Source of the DNA: Flavobacteriales bacterium | GTDB taxonomy: Bacteria > Bacteroidota > Bacteroidia > Flavobacteriales_F > PHOS-HE28 | NCBI GenBank assembly: GCA_026129465.1 | Contig: JAHCIA010000001.1 | Coordinates: 877,964 to 941,963 of the forward strand | Length of the DNA: 64,000 nt | Direction of reading: 5' to 3' | Part shown: one piece after another, positions 34,126 to 42,653 of the stretch | How positions within the stretch are numbered: the first letter of the stretch is position 1 | How the letters are laid out: the number at the start of each line of letters is the position of its first letter | The notes under the pieces: model-generated | Database searches by the model: none | What the model was told of the DNA's origin: nothing | What the model saw: only the letters and a program-made list of their open reading frames with translations | Made by a program: the position numbers and the translations under genes

Positions 34126-34527
34126 CTAACGCGCATCAGCCTTGCGCAGGGCCGTTATCAACAGCCAGGCCCAGCCCAGCATGAAGAGCAGGCCACCCAA
34201 GGGGGTGATCGGCCCCAGGATGGCGGCCGCGTGGTCCCAACCCACCAAGGTTCTGGTGCTCAACAGGTAAAGCGACCCACTGAAGCAGATGACACCGCCG
34301 ATGAAGGCGAACCGCACAACGCGATGGGTACGGTCGGGCAGCCGTTCCCCCAGGCTGGACAGCCCCAGCAACCCAAGAGCATGGATGAAATGGTAGAGCA
34401 CGGCGGTGTGCCATTGGTCCAGGGCGGCGGGTCCCAGCAGCGGCTTCAGGCCGTGCGCCCCGAAGGCGCCCAATGCCACACCGAGCAGCAGCAGGGCCGA
34501 TGCCCAAGCGAGTGATGCGCGATCCAT
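34126..34527 (-). CDS. DUF423 family membrane protein
   Basis: A 133-residue inner-membrane protein with four helices. The family signature is visible: LGVALGAFGAHGLKPLLGP, WHTAVLYHFIHALGLL, GGVICFSGSLYLL and ITPLGGLLFMLGWAWL. The function is unknown. The ATG at 34527 (MDRASLAW) is preferred over a TTG six codons upstream. Confidence 0.87.
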   Translation of the reverse strand: MDRASLAWASALLLLGVALGAFGAHGLKPLLGPAALDQWHTAVLYHFIHALGLLGLSSLGERLPDRTHRVVRFAFIGGVICFSGSLYLLSTRTLVGWDHAAAILGPITPLGGLLFMLGWAWLLITALRKADAR

Positions 34528-34558
34528 GGCGCGAAGTTCCGCCAAGCCGGAACAAGAA

Positions 34559-34584
34559 AGCCCCCCGGGTGGTACCGGGGGGCT
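34559..34584 (-). terminator. Terminator after the short LPP20-type lipoprotein gene
   Basis: Perfect 10-bp stem AGCCCCCCGG / CCGGGGGGCT with a 6-base loop, followed on the minus strand by TTCTTGTT. It lies 22 bases past the stop at 34606 and separates this gene from DUF423. Confidence 0.75.
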
Positions 34585-34605
34585 CTTGCGATGCGTTGTA
34601 GGCGA

Positions 34606-35202
34606 TCAGCGGCGAAGCTTGTCCATCTCCTTGTCGAAGGTCTCCTTGAACTTCTCGTAGTCGTAGTCGATGCGCAGACGCTCATCACTGGAAAGGCGCT
34701 CATTGTAAGCGCTGAGCAGGTCCTGGGCGCTGAGCTCGATGGCCACGTAGCTCTTGTAGTTGTTGGTGGCCGTCTTCATCATCTTCTCGCAGATGGTCTT
34801 CACACCGGAGAGGCGCTGGTCGACCACCTCGCGCATCAAGCTCTCATAGCGCTCGCCGACCTCTTCGCGGTTGTTCATCTCGCGGCTGTTCACGTAGTTG
34901 TCGATCACGCCCTTCACCTGCGTGTTGATGGCCTGGGCCAGGTCGGCGCGGGCGTTGCTCATGGCCTTCTTCTTGGCGGTGGCCTGGTCCATGCTTTCAC
35001 CCAGGTTGTTCGCGCGGAACACCTTGTCGTTGGTGAAGTACTCCGGGCCCGAGCAGGGGATGATCACTTCCACCTCACCGGCGGGCAAGGGATCGGGCTT
35101 CTCGGTGACTTTCTTCTTGCTCTTGCAGGCGGTCATGGCGCCGGACAGCATCAGCGCCGTCATCAGGACCGTCAGCGATCGGTTGGTGGTCAAGGTCTTC
35201 AT
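34606..35202 (-). CDS. LPP20-type lipoprotein (short)
   Basis: A 198-residue lipoprotein with lipobox SGAMTAC. The mature part has the LPP20-like pattern of an alpha/beta unit followed by helices: ATAKKKAMSNARADLAQAIN, VVDQRLSGVKTICEKMM, YKSYVAIELSAQDLLSAY. A lysine-rich stretch follows the lipid anchor (KSKKKVTEKP). It is probably exposed at the outer membrane as part of the cluster with CsgG-like and DUF4476 genes. The exact role is unknown. It ends at a strong terminator. Confidence 0.75.
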   Translation of the reverse strand: MKTLTTNRSLTVLMTALMLSGAMTACKSKKKVTEKPDPLPAGEVEVIIPCSGPEYFTNDKVFRANNLGESMDQATAKKKAMSNARADLAQAINTQVKGVIDNYVNSREMNNREEVGERYESLMREVVDQRLSGVKTICEKMMKTATNNYKSYVAIELSAQDLLSAYNERLSSDERLRIDYDYEKFKETFDKEMDKLRR

Positions 35203-35279
35203 GGTGGTTGGGACGTTGATGTTGTCTCTGGTGTGGGTTTGTCCAATCGCGTGCCAAACTACATCATCGCGCGGAGATC

Positions 35280-36662
35280 CTACATCAGCGCGGCGATCAG
35301 CGCGGGGATAAGGTCGCGGCGCATCTCCTGGGCGCCCCGCTTGTAGGCCTCTATGCCAGCACGCAGATCGTCCAGTTGCGTGCCTTTCACGCCCTGGCGG
35401 CCGCCCTCATGGATCACATGGCCCGTATCACGGTCGCGCATGGTATAGGTCATGTCCAGAAAGGCCGTATGGAAGCCGCTGGCCTCACCTCCCATGCGGG
35501 TGCTGCTGCGCAGATCAAGCAGCAGATCGGCATCGGTCTCCCGGTCCACGAAGCGGAAGCCGCGGCGGGTGAGCTCCTCGCGCATCACGGTGGCAAGTCC
35601 CACGTCGTTGGCCGGTCGCGACATGTTGGTCTCATCGGACCGCATGAACACGCGCGGCATCACCAGGTCTATGGGGGCGCGCTTCTCGGGTATGGTCAGG
35701 CTGGCCACGAGGGGCTTCACCAAGGCGGGTTCATGCTCTTTGCTCACCAGCGCCTGGATATCCAATCGGACGATGAGCTCGCGGCTCTGGGCCTCCACAT
35801 CCACACGTTGCACGGTGGTTCGCAGCTGGCCGGAGGCATCCGTGCTCCGCATCTCGGTGACCATGCCCGCCTGTCCGGGGTAGGTGATCACGAGCGGGAG
35901 TTGCACCAGATCGCGCCCGCCACCCGCTCCGTTGTGCTGGGCGCTGATGAGCATTTCCCGGCGGAAGGAGCGCGCATGCTCCAGCACGCATCGCTCCGGC
36001 AGGATGCCGAGCCGGATACCACTGGTGAGGGCCTGCAGATCGCCGTAGATCTCATTCACGAGCGAAATGTCGCGGCCGTCGAGTTCCACTTTGTCGTTCT
36101 CGCCCCAGTGATCGCGCATGGCCAGAAGGGCACGCAGGTCCTGATCGAAGGCCATCCGCAGGTCGCCCGCAGCGAGACTCTGCCGTGCGCGCAGCAACAG
36201 GTCCTTCGCCGATCCGATGGCGCGGGCCTTGCGCTCGGCCTTCAAGCGCGCATGTTCGCTCTTCGAAAGGCGGTAGTAGGTCCAATACTCGGTCTCATTC
36301 TCCCAAGTGCCCACCAGGTCGAAGCCTTCCAGTTGCTCACTGGTGCGTGTCTTGATCGTGCTGGTGAAGGACTCGTCGAAACGCACACGCTGGTCAAGCG
36401 TGTAGAGCAGGCTGTTGCCCTCCACCACCACGCTGATCTCGCTGGCCAGGTCGTTGAGCGCGTTCTTCTTGGCCGTTTCCTGGTGGTCGGGCCGGCTCTT
36501 GGAAGCCAGACCGATGCCGATGTAGTAGGCGGAACTCACCGGTCGCGAGCGCACCCAATCGGGCCGCGTGGACATGGTGTCCTCAGCGGGTGGCGGCACC
36601 ACCTGCCTGCTCCGGCATCCTGCCACCAGGAGCAATGCGGCCATGAACGCGATCCTGATCAT
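35280..36662 (-). CDS. LPP20-domain lipoprotein (long)
   Basis: A 460-residue lipoprotein with lipobox LLLVAGC. The N-terminal half holds the LPP20-like domain (PDWVRSRPVSSAYYIGIGLA, ETAKKNALNDLASEISVVVE, YWTYYRLSKSEHARLKAERK). The second half is beta-rich, then a domain resembling CsgG/LpoB-type nucleotide-binding folds (NDVGLATVMREELTRRGFRF, DADLLLDLRSSTRMGG). Its start overlaps the stop of the upstream CsgG-like gene (ATGA), so both are made together. It is likely part of an envelope assembly. Confidence 0.75.
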   Translation of the reverse strand: MIRIAFMAALLLVAGCRSRQVVPPPAEDTMSTRPDWVRSRPVSSAYYIGIGLASKSRPDHQETAKKNALNDLASEISVVVEGNSLLYTLDQRVRFDESFTSTIKTRTSEQLEGFDLVGTWENETEYWTYYRLSKSEHARLKAERKARAIGSAKDLLLRARQSLAAGDLRMAFDQDLRALLAMRDHWGENDKVELDGRDISLVNEIYGDLQALTSGIRLGILPERCVLEHARSFRREMLISAQHNGAGGGRDLVQLPLVITYPGQAGMVTEMRSTDASGQLRTTVQRVDVEAQSRELIVRLDIQALVSKEHEPALVKPLVASLTIPEKRAPIDLVMPRVFMRSDETNMSRPANDVGLATVMREELTRRGFRFVDRETDADLLLDLRSSTRMGGEASGFHTAFLDMTYTMRDRDTGHVIHEGGRQGVKGTQLDDLRAGIEAYKRGAQEMRRDLIPALIAALM

Positions 36663-38038
36663 GGGATGCGTTGGGCAAGTTCCTGTTGCACGGCGCCGGC
36701 CAGGCCGGAGGTGGCCTCCTCCAGCAACTGGTTGCCCAGTGCCGCGCTGGATTTCAGATCGCGTGGAGCGCCGAGCAGGCCGCGCAGATCGTTGCGCGCC
36801 CGGCTGCCAAGCTCCACGGTGTTGTTGCCCGACGCCGGGAAGAGCCGGTCGCGGTTGCCCTCATAGTGGGCGTAGTACATGTGGTCCTTGGCCTCGCGGT
36901 CCACCACCTTGCTCACAAGCACCTCGCCGGTCTCCAGGCTCACCAGGCGGTAGGAGAAGGACATGCGGGCCACGTTCTCTTGGAAGAACTCCGAGTACTT
37001 CACGGGCTTGTAGCGCGTCTCGAAATATTTTTCGCCGGTCTCCTGGTTGGTCATCTGCACGCTGTAGCTCTCGAAACCGTTCTTGGTACTGCGCCGCAAC
37101 TGGCCGGGGGATTCATTGTAGGACAGGAGTGTTCCGATGAGCACCGCCTGGGCGCCCATGAGGTTGCCCACGCGTACCGCGGTCTGTTCATCCACGATAC
37201 CGCTCAGGCCAAGGCGCTGCTCCTCCAGGATGCGGTCCATGTTCTCGCGGTCCACCACGCGCAGAAAAGGATCCGTGGTGCGTGTGAGCGAGGTCATGGC
37301 ATAGGCCTGGATCTTGGCCGCGACGTCATCGCGCTTGTTGGCGCTGGTGAACGGCAGCACGGCGATGGAGTAGCGGCCCTTGTTGAGGGCCTCCTGCCTC
37401 AGCGCAGAGGCGTCCTTGTAGCCGGCATCACGCTTCACGATCCGGTCGAACTCGTCGTAGGCCTTGCGGTAGCGGCCCGCCTCCAGATCGATCCTGCCGG
37501 CGCGGTAGAGCGGCTCCAGGTAGGCCAGCGTCTGCAGACTGCTCGCATCACGGTAGTTCGGCTCCAGCTTGGCGATCCGCGCGAACACCTTCTCCGCACC
37601 CATGAAGTCCTGCTCGGCCAGCCGGGCTTGTCCTTCCTCGTAGAGATCCAGCAGGTGTTCATCCTTCACCCGTGCGAAATCGGTCTGATAGTGTTCCGGT
37701 ATGGTGAGCATCACACCCATGCGCTGCACCCGGTCCCTGAACATCTCGGCTTCCTGGTAGGCCGCGACAGAAGCCGCCTTGTTCCCGCCGGTGGCCATCG
37801 AACGGAAGAAGGTCCCGAGCTTCTCGTCCAGCACGATCTGCCCGGTCTTCTTCAGGCCGATCTTGGCGTCCACGTTGCGGTTGTTCCGCATCAGCGATTG
37901 CAGGTACATCTCGGCGGCCTCGCTGTACATGCCGGCCGCATCCAGCTTGCCGGCCCGTTTGGCCATGGGTTTGGAACCCGTGCAGGCCAGCAGCAGGGCG
38001 GAGATCAGCAGCAGCGCTATGTGCGTCGTGTGGCGCAT
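36659..38038 (-). CDS. CsgG/HfaB-type lipoprotein with TPR-like N-domain
   Basis: A 459-residue lipoprotein with lipobox LLLACTGS. The first 210 residues are TPR-like helices (DAAGMYSEAAEMYLQSLM, GAEKVFARIAKLEPNY, GRYRKAYDEFDRIVKRDAGY). The next 150 residues resemble CsgG/HfaB, the outer-membrane secretion channel of curli-type systems (YSIAVLPFTSANKRDDVAAK, LRVVDRENMDRILEEQRLGL, RVGNLMGAQAVLIGTL). Unlike classical CsgG, the channel-forming segment is not obvious. It is coupled to the long LPP20-type gene. Confidence 0.8.
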   Translation of the reverse strand: MRHTTHIALLLISALLLACTGSKPMAKRAGKLDAAGMYSEAAEMYLQSLMRNNRNVDAKIGLKKTGQIVLDEKLGTFFRSMATGGNKAASVAAYQEAEMFRDRVQRMGVMLTIPEHYQTDFARVKDEHLLDLYEEGQARLAEQDFMGAEKVFARIAKLEPNYRDASSLQTLAYLEPLYRAGRIDLEAGRYRKAYDEFDRIVKRDAGYKDASALRQEALNKGRYSIAVLPFTSANKRDDVAAKIQAYAMTSLTRTTDPFLRVVDRENMDRILEEQRLGLSGIVDEQTAVRVGNLMGAQAVLIGTLLSYNESPGQLRRSTKNGFESYSVQMTNQETGEKYFETRYKPVKYSEFFQENVARMSFSYRLVSLETGEVLVSKVVDREAKDHMYYAHYEGNRDRLFPASGNNTVELGSRARNDLRGLLGAPRDLKSSAALGNQLLEEATSGLAGAVQQELAQRIP

Positions 38039-38069
38039 CGTGCAATGCTCGGTGGAGGATCGTCCCGGA

Positions 38070-39098
38070 TCAGCGCGTCTGGATGTACTTGTTCAGTTCA
38101 TCCACCGAACTGGAGAAGGTGAAGGCCTCGTTCACCTTGTAGTAGTTGCCGATGTCGTGCGTGCGGTCGTAGGCGTACTTGGCGAACTCGAGCTTGGTGT
38201 CCTCGAAGCTGAACACGCCCATGATGCCCTTGACCTGATCGGTGGTGAAGCAGCGGTCACGGCCGATCTGCCGCGCCAGGGTCATGCGGGTCTCCTCGAA
38301 GCTCTGGCCTTCGATGCTCTTGCGGGCATCGGCGAACTCGGTGCCGCTCATCGGCATGCCGCAACCCACCGGGCCGCTGTAGCCCGGCATGCGATAGACC
38401 TCGGGCTCGCGCACCGGTGCAGGGGCGGGTGTCACCGGCGCTGTGGTCACCGTTCCACCGGTGGTGGTGGTGGTGGTGGTGCGCGTGGTGGTGGTGGTCG
38501 TGGTGGAGGAACCGCCCATGCCCATGCCGTCGTCCACGCGTACGCCCATGTTGATGCCCATGCCGTTGATGCCCATGTTGATCTGGATGTTCTCGCCACC
38601 GGTGGTGCCGCTCTGCTCGACCACTGTCACGGACGTGGATTGCTCCACGCCACCGACGCCAACGCTCTGCTCCACGGTGGTGGCGGGCGCTGGGCTGGCC
38701 GCCGGTCTGTCGTCGGCGAAGCCTTCAGGACGGGGCTTCACGGGCGCTTCGGGTTTCGCCGTGCCCAATTCCGCTTCACCGGTGGGGCGCAGCACGCGCT
38801 CGCCTTTCTTGTTGGTGGTGATCATCACCGTGTACTCCTTGCCCAGCGGGAAATAGCCCGGCTTGCGCATCTGGGGGATGCCCGCATCGGCGAAACGCAC
38901 GATCACCACGGGCGATTCGTTGCGGATGCCGGTGGCCACCACGCGGGTGGCGGGTTCCTCGTTCTTCACGTCACCGTCCACCACCAGGGTGAACTTGGTG
39001 CCGTCGTCGGTGAAGAAGACCAGATCGCTGGTCTGTTGCGCCGCAAGAAACGTGGTGGTGAAGAACAGCGCGGCGGAGAGGGTAAGAAGGTGTTTCAT
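38070..39098 (-). CDS. DUF4476 domain protein, secreted
   Basis: A 342-residue exported protein with signal peptide MKHLLTLSAALFFTTTFLAA. An N-terminal beta domain (DLVFFTDDGTKFTLVVDGDV) is followed by a Pro/Ala- and Thr-rich low-complexity region, including runs of seven threonines encoded by repeated ACC codons (38459-38505), and a C-terminal DUF4476 domain (FADARKSIEGQSFEETRMTL, LARQIGRDRCFTTDQVKGIM, FSFEDTKLEFAKYAYDRTHD). The role of DUF4476 is unknown. It is the first gene of the minus-strand envelope cluster. Confidence 0.85.
   Translation of the reverse strand: MKHLLTLSAALFFTTTFLAAQQTSDLVFFTDDGTKFTLVVDGDVKNEEPATRVVATGIRNESPVVIVRFADAGIPQMRKPGYFPLGKEYTVMITTNKKGERVLRPTGEAELGTAKPEAPVKPRPEGFADDRPAASPAPATTVEQSVGVGGVEQSTSVTVVEQSGTTGGENIQINMGINGMGINMGVRVDDGMGMGGSSTTTTTTTRTTTTTTTGGTVTTAPVTPAPAPVREPEVYRMPGYSGPVGCGMPMSGTEFADARKSIEGQSFEETRMTLARQIGRDRCFTTDQVKGIMGVFSFEDTKLEFAKYAYDRTHDIGNYYKVNEAFTFSSSVDELNKYIQTR
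38459..38505 (-). repeat. ACC trinucleotide repeat coding for threonine runs
   Basis: Repeated ACC codons, interrupted by a CGC codon, encode two seven-residue threonine runs in the DUF4476 protein. The unit is a codon, so length changes stay in frame. Confidence 0.8.
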
Positions 39099-39255
39099 GG
39101 TGGTGCTGGTGGATGGTTGGCGAATTTAGGTCGTGGCGGCTGGGGGACAAGGGCCATGCCAAAGGACGGCGGCACCAAGCCGGACGCGGGCTTCCACCGC
39201 AACAAACCTGACCTTCGCATCTTCGCGGCCACAAAGGGCTTGTAGCCCATCATCC

Positions 39256-40596
39256 ATGCGCAAGATCCTTGTCCTCGGTGCCGGGCGATCGTCGTCGTCC
39301 CTGATCCGCTATCTCATCGGCAACGCATCGGCCCAGGATTGGCGGATCGCGGTGGCCGACCTGGATGTGGCCCAGGCCGCCAGTGCGATCGGCGATGGTT
39401 CAGCGGTGGCCGAAGCGGTGGCACTGGACGCGGGTGACCCGCGCAGCCGCCGCGCTTTGATCGGCGCGCACGACCTGGTGATCAGCATGCTGCCCGCCAC
39501 CATGCACCCGGATGTGGTGCGCGACTGTCTTTCCGAACGGCGGCACGCCATCACACCAAGCTATGTGAGCGACGCCCTGCGTGCGATGGACCCCGCCATC
39601 CGCGAAGCAGGCTTGATCATGCTGAACGAACTCGGTCTGGACCCGGGTATCGACCACATGAGCGCCATGCGCATCCTCGATCGTGTCCGCGGCGATGGTG
39701 GCGAAATGATCGCTTTCGAGAGCCACACCGGCGGTCTTGTGGCCCCGGAAAGTGACACCAACGCCTGGGGCTACAAGTTCAGCTGGAACCCGCGCAACGT
39801 GGTGCTGGCCGGGCAGGGCGGTGCCGCGAAGTACATCCGCGACGGACGTGTGAAGTACGTCCCCTACCACCGCCTCTTCAGCAGTGCGGGGCGCGTGGAA
39901 GTGCCGGGCTACGGTGCGTTCGACGCCTACGCCAATCGTGATTCCCTGAAGTACCGTGAGGTCTACGGCCTGGAGGGCATCCCCACGCTGCTGCGCGGCA
40001 CATTGCGGCGCCGGGGCTTCTGCGCCGCTTGGGACGTGTTCGTGCGTCTCGGCTGCACCGACGATGGATACCCGATGGAACTGCCGGCCACGGCCACCTG
40101 GCCTGAGTACCTGGCCGCCTTCCTGTCGGAGCATGGTCCAGGTTCGGTCCGCGAAGGTCTTGTCCAGCAATTGGGCATCGAGCCTGATGGACCGATCATG
40201 ATGAAGCTGGAGGAACTGGGCCTGTTCGGGAAGGACGCGATCGGTGTGGCGGGGCTGAGCCCTGCCGCCACCTTGCAGCATCTGCTGGAACAACGCTGGA
40301 AGCTGATGCCTGGGGACCGCGACATGGTGGTGATGTGGCACCACTTCCGTTACCGAATGAACGGCCGGGAACACGGACTGCAAGCTTCGTTGGTGGTGGA
40401 GGGGCAAGATGCCGTGGATACCGCGATGGCCCGAACGGTGGGCTTGCCGGTGGCGATGGCCGCCAAGCTGGTGCTCAACGGGGCGATCTCCGACCGCGGC
40501 GTGTTGCTGCCCCTGTCCCCTGCCATCCGCGATCCCATCCTCGATGAACTTGAAGGCTACGGCATCGTGTTCCAGGAGATCGGGGAAACACGCTGA
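39256..40596 (+). CDS. Saccharopine dehydrogenase family protein
   Basis: A 446-residue NAD(P)-dependent dehydrogenase. The Rossmann start is KILVLGAGRSSSSLIRYLI, then LVISMLPATMHPDVVRDCLS and LNELGLDPGIDHMSAMRILD. The C-terminal catalytic domain is typical of saccharopine reductases (FESHTGGLVAPESDTNAWGY, KFSWNPRNVVLAGQGGAAKY). The likely reaction is conversion of saccharopine to 2-aminoadipate semialdehyde and glutamate in lysine breakdown. The start at 39256 is chosen for the Rossmann motif. It ends 7 bp from the convergent trmN6 gene. Confidence 0.9.
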   Translation: MRKILVLGAGRSSSSLIRYLIGNASAQDWRIAVADLDVAQAASAIGDGSAVAEAVALDAGDPRSRRALIGAHDLVISMLPATMHPDVVRDCLSERRHAITPSYVSDALRAMDPAIREAGLIMLNELGLDPGIDHMSAMRILDRVRGDGGEMIAFESHTGGLVAPESDTNAWGYKFSWNPRNVVLAGQGGAAKYIRDGRVKYVPYHRLFSSAGRVEVPGYGAFDAYANRDSLKYREVYGLEGIPTLLRGTLRRRGFCAAWDVFVRLGCTDDGYPMELPATATWPEYLAAFLSEHGPGSVREGLVQQLGIEPDGPIMMKLEELGLFGKDAIGVAGLSPAATLQHLLEQRWKLMPGDRDMVVMWHHFRYRMNGREHGLQASLVVEGQDAVDTAMARTVGLPVAMAAKLVLNGAISDRGVLLPLSPAIRDPILDELEGYGIVFQEIGETR

Positions 40597-40603
40597 GGCA
40601 GGC

Positions 40604-41311
40604 TCAACGGTCCAGCAGGTCGGCCACCAACGCCTGCACCGCAGGGCTGCGGTCCCGGGCCGCATCCCCTTCCACCACCAGTTCCTCCCGCTCCACTACC
40701 AGTGGCCCATGGGAACATTCGAGCATGATCCGCTTCGCCGGACGGTGCGCGACGTAGCGCAAGGCGCATCGGCGTGCAGGCAGCAGACCCCGCCTTTCAG
40801 CGATCCCCAGGAACTCCACCTCCCTGTCGGCTGGGATGATCACGGCGAAGCGGCCTGCCGGGGCGAGCAGACGCGCCACGTGTTCCAACAACTGCTCGAA
40901 GCTGAGTTCAGCACCATGTTTCGCCACCCGCGTGCGTTCGTCGGCCGGGACCGACTGGCCGGGATAGTAGGGCGGGTTGCACACGACCAGGTCGAAGGGC
41001 CCATCACTTCGCATGCGCCGCACGTCCATGCGATGCGCACGCACCCGATCGCTCCAAGGGCTGGCGGCGAAGTTCTCCGCGGCCTGTGCTGCCGCATCAT
41101 CATCGATCTCCACCGCGTGGACCTCCGCTTCCGGTGCGCGCTGTGCCGCTATCAGGGCCAACAGACCGGTGCCGGTGCCGATGTCCAGAATGCGCATGGC
41201 GCCCGCGTGGCGCACCCAGGCCCCGAAGATGATCGCGTCGGTGCCCACCTTCATGGCGCAGCGGTCCTGCCGGATGCTGAACCGCTTGAAATGGAAAACG
41301 GACGCTGACAT
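40604..41311 (-). CDS. trmN6: tRNA1(Val) A37 N6-methyltransferase
   Basis: A 235-residue SAM-dependent methyltransferase of the YfiC/TrmN6 family. FHFKRFSIRQDRCAMKVGTD is the family start; the SAM site is RILDIGTGTGLLALIAAQR; the catalytic motif is NPPYYPGQSVPADER; RFAVIIPADR follows. It modifies A37 of tRNA1(Val). The ATG at 41311 is preferred; a TTG at 41323 overlaps the rimM stop. It is the last gene of the rpsP-rimM-trmN6 group. Confidence 0.9.
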   Translation of the reverse strand: MSASVFHFKRFSIRQDRCAMKVGTDAIIFGAWVRHAGAMRILDIGTGTGLLALIAAQRAPEAEVHAVEIDDDAAAQAAENFAASPWSDRVRAHRMDVRRMRSDGPFDLVVCNPPYYPGQSVPADERTRVAKHGAELSFEQLLEHVARLLAPAGRFAVIIPADREVEFLGIAERRGLLPARRCALRYVAHRPAKRIMLECSHGPLVVEREELVVEGDAARDRSPAVQALVADLLDR

Positions 41312-41319
41312 GGCTGGGA

Positions 41320-41847
41320 TCAACCCCGATACAGCTCGATCAGGCCAGGCGGGGTGCGCACGGTCAGCAGTCCGGCATCGGCGTCGATGTCCACGATCAT
41401 GTCCTCCACCAAGGGCACCATCACCTCGTGGCCGCCGTGCAGAATGGACAACACCGGATTGTCCGCGGTGCCTTCGATGCCGGTGACCTCGCCCAGTTCA
41501 CCGTGCTCCACATCGCGCACCAGCATGCCGATGAAACTCTCAGGGTCCCAGCTTTCATCACTGCCATCGGCCAGCAGTCCGGGTGGCGCGTACACATCGC
41601 GACCCACCAGTATGCCAGCCGCCTCCGGATCATGGAAGTCCTCGAATTTCACCAGTACGCCGGCCCGGCCCTGGTCGCGCAAGCTGGTGTAGCGGAAGGG
41701 GACCCGCTGGCCTTCGATGTCCACGAAGAGCCAGCCCTCATGCACCAGGTCGTCCAGGTCGTCAACCTCCAAACGAAGGCTCAATTCGCCCCGGTGGCCC
41801 CATGGTTTGCCCAAGCGGCCGATGAAATGCAGGCTTTCCGGGTCCAT
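41320..41847 (-). CDS. rimM: 16S rRNA processing protein RimM
   Basis: A 175-residue maturation factor of the 30S subunit head that binds protein S19. The start LHFIGRLGKPWGHRGELSLR is the RimM N-domain beta barrel, and the PRC-barrel half is clear (FIGMLVRDVEHGELGEVTGI, NPVLSILHGGHEVMVPLVED, VDIDADAGLLTVRTPPGLIE). Position after rpsP is the common arrangement; trmD and rplS, often next, are absent here. Confidence 0.94.
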   Translation of the reverse strand: MDPESLHFIGRLGKPWGHRGELSLRLEVDDLDDLVHEGWLFVDIEGQRVPFRYTSLRDQGRAGVLVKFEDFHDPEAAGILVGRDVYAPPGLLADGSDESWDPESFIGMLVRDVEHGELGEVTGIEGTADNPVLSILHGGHEVMVPLVEDMIVDIDADAGLLTVRTPPGLIELYRG

Positions 41848-41925
41848 GGGGGGTGGAAGTTAGGGGCTTCAGGGGTTGAGGACGGGGCACCTGCAGGCCT
41901 GGTGGTTAGCGGCCCCATGAAGCAG

Positions 41926-41956
41926 GAAGCCCGCGTCCGTGGTGGACGCGGGCTTC
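41926..41956 (-). terminator. Strong hairpin between rpsP and rimM
   Basis: Perfect 13-bp stem GAAGCCCGCGTCC / GGACGCGGGCTTC around a 5-base loop. It sits 20 bases past the rpsP stop, with no U run. It may separate rpsP expression from rimM. Confidence 0.6.
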
Positions 41957-41975
41957 GCGAATGGGTGCGGGTCGC

Positions 41976-42533
41976 TTACTCAGCGGCCGGAGCTTCCGGC
42001 GCAGCGGCTTCCTCGGCGGGCGGAGCGTCAGCTTCGGGGGCGGCCTCCTCGGCGGCCGGGGGTGGCGTGCTCGCCGCGGCGAGCTTGGCGCTCAGGGCGG
42101 CGGCCATCTCATCGGCCTTCTTGGTCTCGGCGGCGATGCGGGCCTTCAGGGCGTCGTCAGCGCTGGCGGCCAGGCGGGTCTTCTTGCCCTCGATCTTGGC
42201 GTTCTTCTCGTTCAGCCAAATGTCCAAACGGCGCTGGGCCTCGGCCTCGTCGAAGGCGCCCTTCTTCACCCCGTTGGCCAGGTGGTTGCGGTAGAGGATC
42301 CCCGTGTAGCTCAGGATGGCCCGGCAGGTATCGCTCGGCTGGGCGCCTTTCTGAAGCCAGTCGAACGCCTTGTCGCGGTCCAGTTCGATGAACGCGGGGT
42401 TCTGGTTGGGATCGTAGGCTCCGATCCTTTCGATGTACTTCCCGTCGCGCGGTGCGCGGGAGTCGGCCACCACCAAGTGGTAGTAAGGCCTGCCTTTCTT
42501 GCCCTTACGCTGAAGGCGGATGCGAGTCGGCAT
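41976..42533 (-). CDS. rpsP: 30S ribosomal protein S16, extended
   Basis: The N-terminal 80 residues are ordinary S16 (MPTRIRLQRKGKKGRPYYHL, YIERIGAYDPNQNP, FDWLQKGAQPSDTC). The total is 185 residues; the extra C-terminal part has a charged helix and then an Ala/Pro/Glu tail (AAASTPPPAAEEAAPEADAP onward). Tails of this kind are common in Bacteroidota S16. A CATCTTTG box (one mismatch to TAnnTTTG) is at 42571-42578, 37 bases upstream of the ATG. Confidence 0.95.
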   Translation of the reverse strand: MPTRIRLQRKGKKGRPYYHLVVADSRAPRDGKYIERIGAYDPNQNPAFIELDRDKAFDWLQKGAQPSDTCRAILSYTGILYRNHLANGVKKGAFDEAEAQRRLDIWLNEKNAKIEGKKTRLAASADDALKARIAAETKKADEMAAALSAKLAAASTPPPAAEEAAPEADAPPAEEAAAPEAPAAE

Positions 42534-42653
42534 GTCGCGTTGTTTTGGTTGTTCCCCGGAATTGGGGCCGCAAAGATGGGGTTTTGGCCCGACCTGACCA
42601 ACGGTGGATCATGATCCTTCGCCATGGACAAGGCATTGGGCATCTTTGGGGCG

